Shown here: piece after piece, positions 10,701 through 22,385 of the stretch
How the letters are laid out: each line of letters starts with the position of its first letter
How positions within the stretch are numbered: position 1 is the stretch's first letter
Translations under genes and position numbers: made by a program
The notes under the pieces: generated by a model
The model's input: only the letters and a program-made list of their open reading frames with translations
Told to the model about the DNA's origin: nothing
The model's database searches: none
NCBI RefSeq assembly: GCF_014356525.2
Contig: NC_052511.1
Span: forward strand, 26,778,097 to 26,842,096
DNA from: Nilaparvata lugens
Taxonomy: Eukaryota > Arthropoda > Insecta > Hemiptera > Delphacidae
Direction: 5' to 3'
Length of the DNA stretch: 64,000 nt

Positions 10701-11010
10701 TCCCCGTCCTTCTTCAAAATCTTCCTTTTCTGTTCCGTTCTGTTCCTCCTCACTGGCTAAAGCCTCTCGCCGATTACGTTGTCAGAATGTATTTGTGGCA
10801 GTGTAACTCACAGCGCTGATACTTTTTCGAAATTCAATTCCAGGATCGCTTTCCTGCACCGACAATATTTTGCCGCCGCGCCGAGCGCCCAATTCTCCAT
10901 TGCAATTTTTCTCCAATCTCCATCAGCTCTTGTTGTCGCGCCCCGACCTGTTAACCAAACGTCTCAGAAATGACATATCAAAGTTCAACTCTCGCTGCGT
11001 TAACACCATC
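10701..11010. other. GC-richer island between pyrimidine tracts
   Basis: CpG content rises (GCCGCCGCGCCGAGCGCCC near 10,870). Two frames are open but neither resembles a known protein. It could be an unmethylated or regulatory segment; nothing more can be supported. Confidence 0.25.
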
Positions 11011-11019
11011 GCTTCTCTC

Positions 11020-11620
11020 ATCGCGATTTTCTTTCCTTCTCCCTTTCTCTCTCTTTTTCTATACTTCTTATTCCTAAACTCACTTACTCTTATACTTATA
11101 CAATCTACACACTTTTATATTTTCTTTACCTACGATCCCTCATACTCTCTCCTTTTCATTTCAATAAATTCTCATCAACTAATCTACTTTCTCATCTATA
11201 ATCAAAATTTTGACTGTATTTTTCAAAATTGTGTTAGACATTGTAAGGGCTATGCCTGTTTTTTCTCCCACTGAGTTTTTTTTGTCATCAAATGTAATGA
11301 ATAAATAAAAATTTACCAACTGGGAGTTTCTCCTCTCTCTCCTATTATTTTCCCCCTCCTTCATCGTGGGCACACTCATATTTTATTCATTTTCAGTGTT
11401 CTTCACTATCACATTGCGAAATCATCTTCCTTTTACATGCATTCGTTTACTTTCAAAAGTACCGCTACTATCCTCTTTCTCTTAAAGTGATGCTTTTCTC
11501 CTTCATTTCCCTTTCTCTCCAAAATATTCTCTCTTTTCCTCTTATCTTTAAAGTTTATCATCTGCTGACATACTCTTTTTGCCTGTGATCAAACTTCTCC
11601 AGCTTCGGTTTCCTCTTCTT
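11020..11620 (+). repeat. Pyrimidine-rich tract
   Basis: C+T-rich plus strand in two blocks (11,020-11,170 and 11,320-11,620), divided by AT-rich sequence. No coding evidence. Confidence 0.7.
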
Positions 11621-14590
11621 TTTTTCGGTTGTGTGTTAATGGGAAGGATATTATTTGATATCCTGTTCAGAGTCGACAATTATTTGTTGAAACACAGCCG
11701 ATTCATGTAGTTACATCACAATATTATACAATCGTTGTTCAAATTGAATTCAATCAATTAATTAATTCTCATTAGTTAATTTTTCATACTTTGTAAAATT
11801 CGTTGAATGAAGAGCATTACTGTCGTTCAATGTAAATAAGTGTATGTCAGTATATATTGTCACATACATAAATAAAGAGCTCTAATCCAATCCCAATCCT
11901 CATCATTAACCTAACCCTCATCCCCAAAATGGAATCTGTTTATAATTGTTCTCATTCTCTTCTATTCTCTTTCATGCAAATACACAACTCTGCAACTACT
12001 TGCTTAATTTAGTAACGTATCATCTAATATATTGTTACCAATATAAATATAATATACTGTTCCACAGTTCGATTTTCAATTAGAAGATTATAATTATTTG
12101 TTGAGTCATGATGATGAATATTTCATATTACAGAAGGTTCAGTATATCAATACTCATTCTAACCAAAGCCAAATGTTCTGCATTTCTATTTATTCATTTA
12201 TACAAGATAATTAATTATTGGAGATTGATATAATATATATTCATTATGAAATCATACGATAACCATCATAATCTTCTTTGTGTTATCCTTAATTAACTAC
12301 TATTCATTATAGAATTTCCACACATGATACTCTCCCATCTAAAACAAACTGAATTTGTTATTCAAACAAATGTGAAATCAAGTTCCATCCATGAAAGTAT
12401 GCAGATTAATTCGCAGTGGCCTGATTTATGGCGGAATCCCTTATCAGTATCATAAGCAGACAATTCTGATGTAATCTGTTTTCGCGGTTGCTGTATTGTA
12501 TATGTTGACAGTGTAAATAGCAATGAAATCAGCAATCAATTCAATTAATGTGCGGGTATTGTGGCGTGGGGAGGGCTGAGAAGGGTGTTATCCCCCTTGT
12601 CATAGAATGACAAGACATTAGATATTACAATTAATCTAATCTATTGTGTACCATGGAATTCCCATATCGCAACTGATACAGGCATTTGCGAAGCTCATTG
12701 AAAACTAATCTGAGGCTGATGCGAAACTTTATCCACTCTTTGACATTAAATTTCAAGCCGCTCCACTGCTTTTCTGGCTTTGGATGGAATGAGAATGGTT
12801 GCTACAATACTCATAATACAGCCTGTATTGTTGTTCTTCGTGAGGGACTTGAAATGGGTCATGGCATTGATTTTTCGTGTTTTTTTTTCATTTTCTGTCA
12901 AGGATTATTGTCAAAAGTTGCCATGTGCATGACTGCATGAGTTAAACTCGAAAGAAAGAAAAATATTCATATTTGGATTTTTAATTTCATCATGAACTGT
13001 GATTATTAACTCATTTGGAAAATGAAATTAATAACATTAGCAGAATAGTTTCATTGAGTAATGTATGTAACTTTCAAACTTTTGAACAAAAACTACTCTT
13101 TCCTCTGGTGAAATATCCTAAATTTGTTTTCTGAGTATCCTGCCCCAATAGAATAAAACCTCATTTAGTTTTATTCAAATTAGTAAAGCCATTTTTTCAC
13201 AGATACATGAGATTCTGAAACACCAAAACTGATAAAAAATACAAATGAAAACTATAAAAACCTCTGGTGTTTAGAGTATTCATATCGAATGAGTATATAA
13301 TAATAAGTATAATGAATATTGAGTAAATAATTCATTAATAAGTTGATCAGACTACATGATGTCTATTAAAAATTCTTCATTCTAATTGGAAACATGACTC
13401 CAAAACTCCAATATACGAGGTTGGCAACCAAAACTCAAACAACACCTCTTGTAAATAAAAACACTCGATTATTGTCAACTCCACTTTTTGTTCGTCATAC
13501 AAGATAGACAATATCTAATTAATCACATTGTCCAACAACATCAACAAAGATGCTACAAATAAGATTCTACAGCTAAGATTGTACAAATAACTTAGTAATA
13601 CTTTGATTAGAATATTTGATTTCTATAGAAAACTCCATGAGTCTATGAGACTCCCAAATTCCAGAATATGGCGTTGGTAACCGAAACTCACAAGCAACAT
13701 TCAAGCTGAAAGGAGATGAATTGACTGAATAACTCAGCAATACGGTGGATAGTCCACTTGATTTCCAGGGAAAAAATTCTCTTTTTGAGAAAAGGGAGTT
13801 CTTGAGACTTAACTGTCAACACACCAAGATGGCAAACAATAACCATTATTAAACGAAAATCCAAATTTCCATCTGTGGCAAACAATGTTTTCAAGCATCA
13901 TCTCCGAGACCGAGAGGAAACACTTCTAGAGAACAGAGAGCAGTTGAAAAGACTAGAAAAAGAGAGTGGTTCAGCCTTGCAAGCAGAGAAATAGCAATAT
14001 AGCAATGCGTGGCGTGGCGTGGTGTGTTGTTGGCGGTCACCAACCATGTTAGATCGTCTGTGAAATTAATTATAACCGGGCTAGCCCTGCTCCTTTCCGG
14101 CCTGCCTTTCAATAGAATGGCGAACGCCCGTATATAGGCACTCCACCAACATAGGTATACATTGGCTCTATGGATAGAGAGATTTGTGTAACGTATATTA
14201 TACATACGTGTACAATGTAGAGGTACTAAATGAATATACGTACCGTCGTCTAGGGATATGACTGTATAGTAGAATACTTGAGTATACTACCCATGGTTGT
14301 AATCAAAGAATATGTACCTATGAAGCTTTATCAAGTCTTATTATGAACATCATGATTATGATATACGTCTACAATTATGTAATACCCAATTCATGGAAAG
14401 ACATGTTTAACATGAGAACCTCAAAAACTTCAACGAATTGAGTTGGCAAGCGCCACTCCCAGACAAAATCTTTGAAGCAGAATTCTTTAAGTATGAAGGT
14501 GATCTGGGAAGTTTCCGTATCACAACAATACAAGATATATTTCTTGAACAGTTTTTTCTTTCAAGAGTGATTTTTGAATGAAAGAGGATT
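11621..14590. other. Long AT-rich stretch with no recognised gene
   Basis: Scattered TAATTA and ATATAT words. A weak direct repeat exists around CCAATATACGAGGTTGGCAA (13,410) and CCAGAATATGGCGTTGGTAA (13,662). The 104-codon minus-strand frame at 13,891-14,205 matches no family I know. Confidence 0.35.
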
Positions 14591-14960
14591 GAATCAATCA
14601 CAAGCTGACAAATGAGAATTCAAATATTGATAATCACTAATGAGAGGGTAGTATTTCAGTCTGTTGCCATGGTAACCTCTAATTGCATTTGAGTAGGATA
14701 GAATTCAACTGATCATAAACTAATCAATGGTTGAGTGAAGAATTCAAATTCTAGCAAACTTGAATTTGAAAGAAATTCCGGTCTGTATCTTCGTCCTAAC
14801 GATAACCAATCATAATCTGACCAATGAAAGATTAGCACCTTCGTTGTCATGGTCATGGCGATAACCAATAGGAGTTTACTATAAAATAACATTAACCAAT
14901 GACAAACCGACCAATAAGAGTGAAGGAGTGAACGTTTATTATGGCGACAGCCAAACGCTG
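14591..14960 (+). repeat. Degenerate CCAAT-motif array, left part
   Basis: Diverged repeats of a unit resembling AACCAATCATAATCTGACCA followed by ATGARAG, about 20-25 bases, and then CATGGCGATAACC. Clear units stand at 14,591, 14,803 and 14,889; weaker ones near 14,630 and 14,705. CCAAT occurs five times between 14,805 and 14,915. The array resumes at 16,185 after the 1.15-kb element. Confidence 0.6.
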
Positions 14961-14994
14961 ATAAGTATTTTATTCATTTATTCAAGAGAGACAA

Positions 14995-16147
14995 AAAAAT
15001 CTGGTGTGGTACACTCACACAACTTTCCTTGCTCATTGAACTGTAAGCCTCATTCTTAAACGAGAATAATTTAGGGAATAACATAATGACGATTGGCGGC
15101 AACATATTTGAAACTACGATCAGACTACTGTATATGTGTATATATAATTGTTTTCAGAGTACTTTTTCTTTTGTGTAAATTGTGATTTTTTTAAAAGTCG
15201 TCAAAACAGCTGTTCTACAAATGAAATATCTCGACTATGTGTTCTTTTTATAAACTGCTCTACCTACCTACCTCATGCACGAGAAGGAGGTTAAAAAGTC
15301 CATTTCTCAAGGATGGAGTGGACTCCATTAGTTTCCCAGAAAAAAGTATCATGCCAGTTGATGGAGCTGATAAATAAGTGTAGAGGGTATGAATTTGAAA
15401 TAAATCGGTCAAGTCATTTTTAAGAAAATCGTGAAAAACATGGTTTTTTAGTAACTATCCGCCATTTTTCTCAAGAATATTAAGGAGCTCCTGCAATTTT
15501 CCCACAACTGAGACTCATGTCAGTTCATAGGGCTTATAAATAGCTATCCAGCTATAAATTTGAAGAAAATCGTTAGAGCCGTTTTTGAGAAAACCGTGAA
15601 AATACATGGTTTTTTAGAAATTATCCGCCATTTTTCTCAAGCATATTACGGAGCTCCTGCAATTTTCCCAGGAATGAGACTCATGTCAGTTGATAGGGCT
15701 TATAAATAGCTATCCATGCTATGAATTTAAAGAAAATCGTTAGAGCCGTTTTCGAGAAAACCGTGAAAAACATGGTTTTTTAGTAATTATCCGCCATTTT
15801 TCTCAAGAATATTACGTAGCTCCTGCAATTTTCCCAGAAATGAGACTCATGTCAGTTGATAGGGCTTATAAATAGCTATCAATGGTATAAATTTGAAGAA
15901 AATCGTTAGAGCCGTTTTTGAAAAAATCGTGAAAAACATGGTTTTTTAATAATTATCCGCCATTTCTTCCGCCATCTTGGATTTTATTTTACTGAATTTC
16001 TTATTGTCAGGTCCTCATGGTATAAGGACCTTAAGTTTAAAATTTCAAGTCAATCGGTTAATTAAGAATGGAGTTATCGTGTTCACAGACATACACACAA
16101 TACTTTCCTTACCTATGGTAGTAGGGCAAGGAAAGTAAAAATAATAT
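14995..16147 (+). mobile_element. Non-autonomous element with 166-bp internal tandem repeat
   Basis: The borders are defined by comparison with copies at 27.0-27.7 kb (minus) and 40.6-41.0 kb. The left border is AAAAAATCTGGTGTGGTACA; the right border is a hairpin, ACTTTCCTTACC...GGGCAAGGAAAGT, followed by AAAAATAAT. The left side also carries ACTTTCCTTGC, so the two ends hold inverted ACTTTCCTTGC motifs. It has no coding capacity. It sits inside the CCAAT array, which continues on its other side. Confidence 0.75.
15439..15990. repeat. 166-bp tandem repeat, three full units plus part
   Basis: CATGGTTTTTTAG starts at 15,439, 15,605 and 15,771, with a fourth start (CATGGTTTTTTAA) at 15,937; the spacing is exactly 166 each time. 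Each unit contains TATCCGCCATTTTTCTCAAG, GGGCTTATAAATAGCTATC and AAATCGTTAGAGCCGTTTT. Confidence 0.93.
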
Positions 16148-16159
16148 AATCATAAAAGA

Positions 16160-16310
16160 GTATGAGAGAATACAACCATCTTCTAGCTCACCAATGAAAG
16201 AGCAAAGATTTAATCGCCAGTAACAGCCAATGAGAGTCAAGTGAGTGAGAATCCAACCAATCACAAGCTATCCAATGGGAGAGGAGCAATATTGTCATCA
16301 TGGCGGTAGC
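16160..16310 (+). repeat. Degenerate CCAAT-motif array, right part
   Basis: Units include CTCACCAATGAAAGAGC (16,187), CAGCCAATGAGAGTC (16,225) and AACCAATCACAAGCTATCCA with ATGGGAG (16,255), followed by TCATCATGGCGGTAGC. They match the units left of the inserted element. Confidence 0.6.
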
Positions 16311-17950
16311 TGTAGTAAGTAAATATCTATGTGATGTCTGTATAGAGTATGGTATGTGTATAGTGTAATCTATAGTAAATATTCCAGGATTGTGATAGGA
16401 ATGGTACTGCAGCGTGATGCTGGATTTTAGGTGTTCGCCTTTGTCTAGTCTACCATCATTTCGTTGCATGTACAACAATACGTAATTGCACTCGTCCTTT
16501 TGACAATGGCATGGCTGTCTGCCATTCATATCACGCGAATTTTGATCGAAATACTGCCACTAATTATTTCGCTGCTAGTTATGGGTGTTTGCCTGAATTA
16601 ATTAATTCGGTTATTGCTTTGTTGTTGTAAGGGTGGGGCGTGAGAAACGAACATACGTGCATTTGGTATTGAGTGTGAACGTGTATAATACCCTGAATAA
16701 TAGTTTGAACTGTGAATTGGTTGAACTTTTGCCTTAACAAATCTAAAACATACTAGTGTGATGCTGAAACAATAGATTTTTTACAAAGAAAGTTATTTCA
16801 ACCGATCATTTCTCAATCTTAATATCAAATTTACGTTCCAGTAATTCTTCTGATGAGATGGTTTTTTCTGTAATTAGACAATAAAATATCGTTGATAAAA
16901 TACAATTATAACAATAAATTAATTATTACCAAAATATTTCCTTGGATAAATTATTCACTAAAGTAGTCTTACAATTTTTATTGACTCTGAAATATATGTG
17001 GGAGTGGATTACTCAAATCGATAGGAATTGATTATCTACTGTTGGAAGAGGAAATTCTAGTTGATTCTCAATGGCACCAAATTCACAACACTATTCTAAA
17101 ATACTGGAGTAGATGTATTCTCTAAATTGTACCTTTTGTATTATCCACCTGGATAACTTGAAGAACCTTGCACTTGAATCTATCACTTCAATTGTATTTT
17201 GCAACAACTAAAGCCATGAATAACTTGTAATTGCACATCACTGGAGTTATTCAATTAGTCAAACACTTTTTTTGCAAATCGTGCTTAAAAATTTAGATAT
17301 AACTTCTTGACAAAATTCTTATAATTTATAACTGTTGATTGACCGTAAATACTGATTTTGGATATTTTTACAACTGCAAATATTTACAACATATTTAATA
17401 GCTGATATATTGTCAATAAACGACACTACACAAAAACACCGCTAAACAATCAATCTATAAGCAATAGTATAATTGCAATAATCAAGTTCCTTTAAACTTA
17501 CCTTAAAAATCCTTTCATCAAGTGTCAAGATAAAAAAGTTATTTCATAGTATAAATTATAATATTGATGGAAAAAGTGTTTAATGTCACTCATATAGAAT
17601 ATTGCATCATATAAATATTGCATCGACCACTTGAAATAAACTATCAATAAAATTCTAAATAGCTTCCAGTTATTACTCATCCAACAAGACTTTCCTAGAT
17701 TCCAAATTGAGGTTCAGAATATTCTAAATTCATCTTATCATTGTTTGCATGATAAAAATTCAAAATATAATAATCAGAATTCTCAATGAATGAAATATTC
17801 CATAGCAAATAAAGCTATTGCTTGAATTAGTATAAGTCACAGCTAGGGCAACCATATATAACAAAAATAAATGTGTGAAACGTGAATGTAGTGGATTGTG
17901 CAGCGCTTTGATGGCAATCCAATATTGAGATGAGATAGGGAGCAAGGTCT
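16311..17950. other. AT-rich stretch, nothing recognised
   Basis: No repeats with visible ends and no credible exon. A consensus donor on the minus strand (AAG then GTAAGTTT, exon side at about 17,502) has no matching acceptor that I can find. Confidence 0.35.
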
Positions 17951-17993
17951 TGAATTTGTATTGTCCCTTGGTCTATCTGTGCTTGCATACGAA

Positions 17994-18060
17994 TGTCACT
18001 CACACACACTCAAATCCACCCATCTACACACCCACACAGGCGCAAACCCACACAATACAA
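17994..18060 (+). repeat. AC-rich simple sequence
   Basis: Imperfect CA/CCCA repeats (CACTCACACACACTC, ACACACCCACACAGG). Confidence 0.75.
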
Positions 18061-18119
18061 ACCAACTGCATTTCTCAAACTCAAGAACTCTGGTCACAAA
18101 ATTGCTTAAGATCAGGGCA

Positions 18120-18890
18120 AGTTCTCTTCTTGGGCTATCCTCTCTCCATCACAATCTCTCTAAATGTTGTATTTTCTTCCTCTATCACTCTTTTTCTCTA
18201 TTCGTTCTATCTATCCATCTCCTTCCATCTCTTTCTATATAGATGTTTCTCTTCCTTCCTTTCCGTTTCTCTCCCTTTTATTGTACTTATCCTTTGTGCT
18301 ATTTCATTTTCTCAGTATCATTCTTCTTTCACTCCTTAAATCTGTCTGCCTCTTGATATCTTTTCTTGAATTTACTCTCTTTCTCTCTTGAATTTGCAAC
18401 TTTCTTCCATATGTACTTCAATTCCTGTACATTTCAATTCCTTCTCTTTATTTTTTCTTCTTCTTCTCCATTGCTTCTCCAGTCTTGCACTCTTCCACTG
18501 TTTCTTCTCTCCATCCGATTATCACCCTCACTTTCTAGTCTACACTCCATTTCTCTCTGTCTCTCTCTTTATGGGTTGTGTGGCAGAGAGGAAGAGGAGT
18601 CCCAACTCCGCCCTAATAAAGGCATATAATCGATCAATCAATCTCTCTCATTGTTGTATTCTTCTTCCTCACTGCTCTTCTGTTCTGTTCTCATCGATTT
18701 CAACTCTTTTACTGATTTTCTTCTCAATCTATCTGTCCGTTTTTCGATCAATCTTTCTCTCTCTTCCTCTCATTTCCATTTTCTTCTCTTCACACTCACA
18801 TTTTCTCGTCCATCATTTTTCTTTTTCTCCGTTGTCTTCCTTCCTCATTCTTCCCTTTCCTCCTTCCTCTACACCGCTCACTCACACATG
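18120..18890 (+). repeat. Pyrimidine-rich tract
   Basis: C+T-biased plus strand, broken only by the short retroposon end at 18,565-18,645. Long open frames across it are compositional. Confidence 0.8.
18565..18645 (+). mobile_element. Short 3' end of a non-LTR retrotransposon
   Basis: GGGTTGTGTGGCAGAGAGGA leads into CCCTAATAAAGGCATATAAT and then an ATCA/AATC microsatellite (CGATCAATCAATC). AATAAAGGCAT next to a short tandem tail is typical of LINE 3' ends. The piece is a purine-containing island inside a pyrimidine tract, with TCTCTC on both sides, which fits a heavily 5'-truncated insertion. Confidence 0.5.
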
Positions 18891-19850
18891 TCTTAAGAAC
18901 TGTGATCCCTTGTGGTGATGTCAAGGAAAATCTCTAAACGTCTGCTTTTCCACCAGACTTTTATCTGCATCGCAGAACGTGAAATCATACGAGCTTATAG
19001 GAAAGCGGAAAGTTAAGTTAAACTCAATACACGTGCAGAATTTATGTAACCCTTTCAGTTCCCCACCACTAGGAGGATGAAGTGGAAGATATGTCATGGC
19101 CCCTTCATTAGTTAAATGCAGGGGAACTACCCCTAACCTTGATGATGAAGAAGGGTTGTACTTTTTTCATGAAAATAGTTTTCCCAACTTTGCAAAGTAG
19201 GAAGATAGAGGGTGGCTACATCGTTTTAAATCATGGAGGTCTGTGGTTGTCAGAGGGGTGGAACAAAGTAATAAGGGAGTGGATGGATACAGTGCTGACT
19301 AGATCGATGTCTGAGGCTCTGTCTTGTTTCATTTCAATGTAGCTAATAAAATTGCATTCAATTCGGAACAGTCGAGAGAGCAAATTCAATTATGCAATTA
19401 TTTGATATGAGGAGGAAGTCTTGAGGTTCTTTGATCTAAGACATTTTCTAATATAATTCACCCTGGGGGTCTTGGAATTATATGAAGTAACTTTTGAAGG
19501 AATGGAGCCGTATTTAATAACTACTGGCTATTCCAGGACCTCCTTCATAGCAGGTCCTGGCTATACTCATAATATGCTGTATTTAATTGAACATTCTTGT
19601 TTCATAAAGCTATTTCATCAAAAGTGTTCAATGTTGCAACGTTGCAACGATTAAGTTCGGAAATATATTTAGTTGTTCAGAAAAATCACTCAATGGAAGT
19701 TCGAGTATTAGTTTTGGTATCATATTATTTTATTACATAAGATGTATCATTCAAGTATTATATGGAGTAATAGCAACATTTATACAGTAAAAGTGATAGT
19801 TTCATTCCCCTAGTAATAAACCATGTTTAACATTTTTATTTCATAAAGTT
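18891..19850. other. Unassigned DNA
   Basis: Nothing recognised. A small inverted repeat, CCAGGACCTCC...CAGGTCCTGG, stands at 19,534-19,561. Confidence 0.3.
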
Positions 19851-20013
19851 GTCGCAAATTTGAGACGCGACGTGACGTGAGATGAGTTAACATCATTTGA
19901 TCAAGTAATAACACGTGCTAGCTTCGTCACAATGTGAACATTATAATATGTTCATTTGATATTGACTCATTTAGAAGACTCACGTTATGGCATGTCACGT
20001 CTCAATTTGCGAC
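19851..20013. mobile_element. 163-bp inverted-repeat MITE
   Basis: The left end is GTCGCAAATTTGAGACGCGA (19,851). The right end is its near inverse, ACGTCTCAATTTGCGAC, finishing at 20,013. The repeat extends more weakly through the ACGTGA words. AAAGTT lies outside both ends, one base away on the right, and is a possible target duplication. No coding potential; superfamily unknown. Confidence 0.7.
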
Positions 20014-20353
20014 AAAAGTTACTCTGATCATAAATATTTTTGCAAATAACACTCAGAGTATTTTTGCTAATTTCCAATGCACTCAACCAGCGACGAACGG
20101 ATGAGAAAAATGTATTTTTGTAGTTTTGTTGCACTCATTCTATGTTCAATGTGTGTTGCAACTGCCAGCAAATAAGAAAAAGTGACAAAAGAGAGCTGCA
20201 GTGAGCGAGAGATGGAATGATATCGAGTGATGAAAGCTGGTGAACTTGTGGCTAGGACAAGAATAGCAATATGCACGTCATAAATCCAACTGCTAATTAG
20301 ACTAGGCTGCAAGGCTGGTGACTAAACGGGTTAACATCAGCAAGTGATGACCT

Positions 20354-20544
20354 GCTCGCTTGTTACCTCAAATATGTCAGCATTGGTTTAATGGGGGAGC
20401 ATCGATGTTATATGCGAGGAATACTGACAGTTCAAAGTGCATCTCACCGCTCGCTTGTATACTTCACACTGTCAGCATTAGTTGAATGGGAAGCATTGGT
20501 GTTATAACATTATGAATGCTGTCTGTTTGAAGTGAATCTCACCG
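20354..20544. mobile_element. Two tandem copies of the short hairpin MITE
   Basis: Two ~95-bp units both start GCTCGCTTGT (20,354 and 20,449) and end TCTCACC. Each carries inverted halves of the family: TGTCAGCATTRGTTKAATGG on the left and GACAGTTCAAAGTGCATCTC or its equivalent on the right. A tandem pair is unlike the isolated copies elsewhere and suggests duplication after insertion. Confidence 0.75.
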
Positions 20545-21239
20545 TAGAAGCCCTGCTCCGTTCTGTTGTAATCCGATTTCAACGCGAAAGGAAGTAATGT
20601 GTTCTTCTAACCTAGTTTAGCTGAATATTACTGCACATGGAAATGTGCGATTGTGGCCTCCATAACTCAAATTAATCGATAATTCGATTGCTTTGCATCC
20701 CATTCGGATTATGTGTTGGTGATTAGTCATGTCATTGGTAGTACCTCATTAAAGGGTGTCCTGGAAAAAGTGGTCTCTATACCAATAACCACAACTAAAA
20801 GTTATTCCTCATGCTATTGGCACACTCCAAACAATTCCACACAAGTCAAAACGAGAAAAAAATTAAGAAGAGTAATCATAAAGTTCAAAATAATAATGTA
20901 CTTCATTCTTTATTCTTTATCCATTCATTCAATAAGTACACATAGTCCGAAATAGGTTAAGTCTTTTAGTTCTTCACTTCACAAAATTTTCAGTCCTCAA
21001 TTATTTTATCAAAGTAGATTTTCAAATTAAGATGCTTAAAAACCAAACAGAAGGAATATTTCACATTATTATCACTAAAATAAGAAATTTCACTTATTAA
21101 AGATATAATTTTGAAGATGTACCAAAAATAATCAAAAAACAATCAATGTACTGCAGCTTGAAGAAGCATATACGTAGAACCTATCTATATCTATGCTTGA
21201 CGCATTGTCGTTGAGTAATAAACCCTTGAAGTGCAAAAT
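20545..21239. other. Unassigned AT-rich DNA
   Basis: Nothing recognised. Confidence 0.3.
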
Positions 21240-22385
21240 GTTGGAAGAAAAGAAAATCTTTTCAAAGATTTTACACTTTTAAAAGTGCATATCTCGAGAA
21301 CCAAAGTAGATACCACAAAACTCTACTGAACAAAACTTGTAGGAAATTTACAGGTATTTAGCTTCATTTTTGTTCAATTATTAATGTCGCTGTAATGCAT
21401 TGTTTCCTAGATATATGCATGTAAGCCAGAAATGAAAAAACTAAACTTTAAAACCACCCTCATCCCTTAATCACAAGGGCACAGTATACATACAGTATGG
21501 AAACTCGGCTAGTACCCTGACGCAAAAATCCGCCATCTTGTTAGGAAGTTCCGCATTGTAATAGTATTAATGGGAGTTTCGGATTACTTTACTGATCCGG
21601 ATCAATTGATCTCGTTCACTGCCGCGAGCCAATCAGAAGACCAGGATTGGAACTTCCTAAGGTCACGTGACGTGTCTAGTATTTGTGCCATGTAAAAAGC
21701 ATTGGTTAGATAGGCGTTTGATTGACAGTTTCCATTCTTTACCTATTCTGTGACAAGGGTAGGAATGAGGACTTTTGATATGTTTACATTCTAACTAGTC
21801 CAAACAAAGCTGCCAAAACAAATATTGTGTTCAAAACTTTCCCTACAAATTTCCCTGTCAATTGATCTATTGTTGTTGAACTGAAAATTTTACACTCAAC
21901 ACTATTATAACGGTTGCAACAATCGTAGGGAGATGCGTAAAATAATGATATAATACGTGAAATTGAAGACAATATGATGATCTATAAGCTCATGATTAGC
22001 ACGGATTTTTTCAATCAATCGTTAAAAAGATAGAAGGCCAACACGATGAAAAATTGGAGCCGGAAGGATTTTTCTTAAATTGTGACATCTTCGAGAACTC
22101 ATACCTAGAAAACTGAAAGAGATATGGAAAAATGTTACAGATGAAACTTGTAGGCTAATTTGTAAGCTTCAATTTTGTAATTGACAAAAATTCCGGAAAG
22201 ACGCATATTGTTCGAGATATGTGCAAAAAACCAAAATATAGTACTTTCCAACCACTCTCACCCCCTTATCACAGGGGGTAGGAGTGAGGACTTTTGATAT
22301 GTTAACCCCCTTACTATCCTCAAAAGAGCTGCGGGGTCAAAAATTGTGTTCCAATCTTTTCCTTCTACAATCTTTCATTTATTGG
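21240..22385 (+). repeat. Diverged direct repeats of a ~500-600 bp module
   Basis: Blocks recur in the same order. GAAACTTGTAGGCTAATTTG (22,143) resembles AAAACTTGTAGGAAATTTAC (21,333). The line around AGGAATGAGGACTTTTGATA (21,761) recurs as AGGAGTGAGGACTTTTGATA (22,282). CCCTTAATCACAAGGGCA (21,465) matches CCCTTATCACAGGGGGTA. This looks like an old duplicated element. Its ends are not visible. Confidence 0.55.

Noticed and set aside
15439..15990. CRISPR-like array
   Set aside because: The 166-bp units are contiguous tandem repeats without spacers, and the setting is eukaryotic.
17499..17535. Minus-strand donor AAG/GTAAGTTT as an exon end
   Set aside because: The upstream frame is short and no acceptor or ATG in phase was found.
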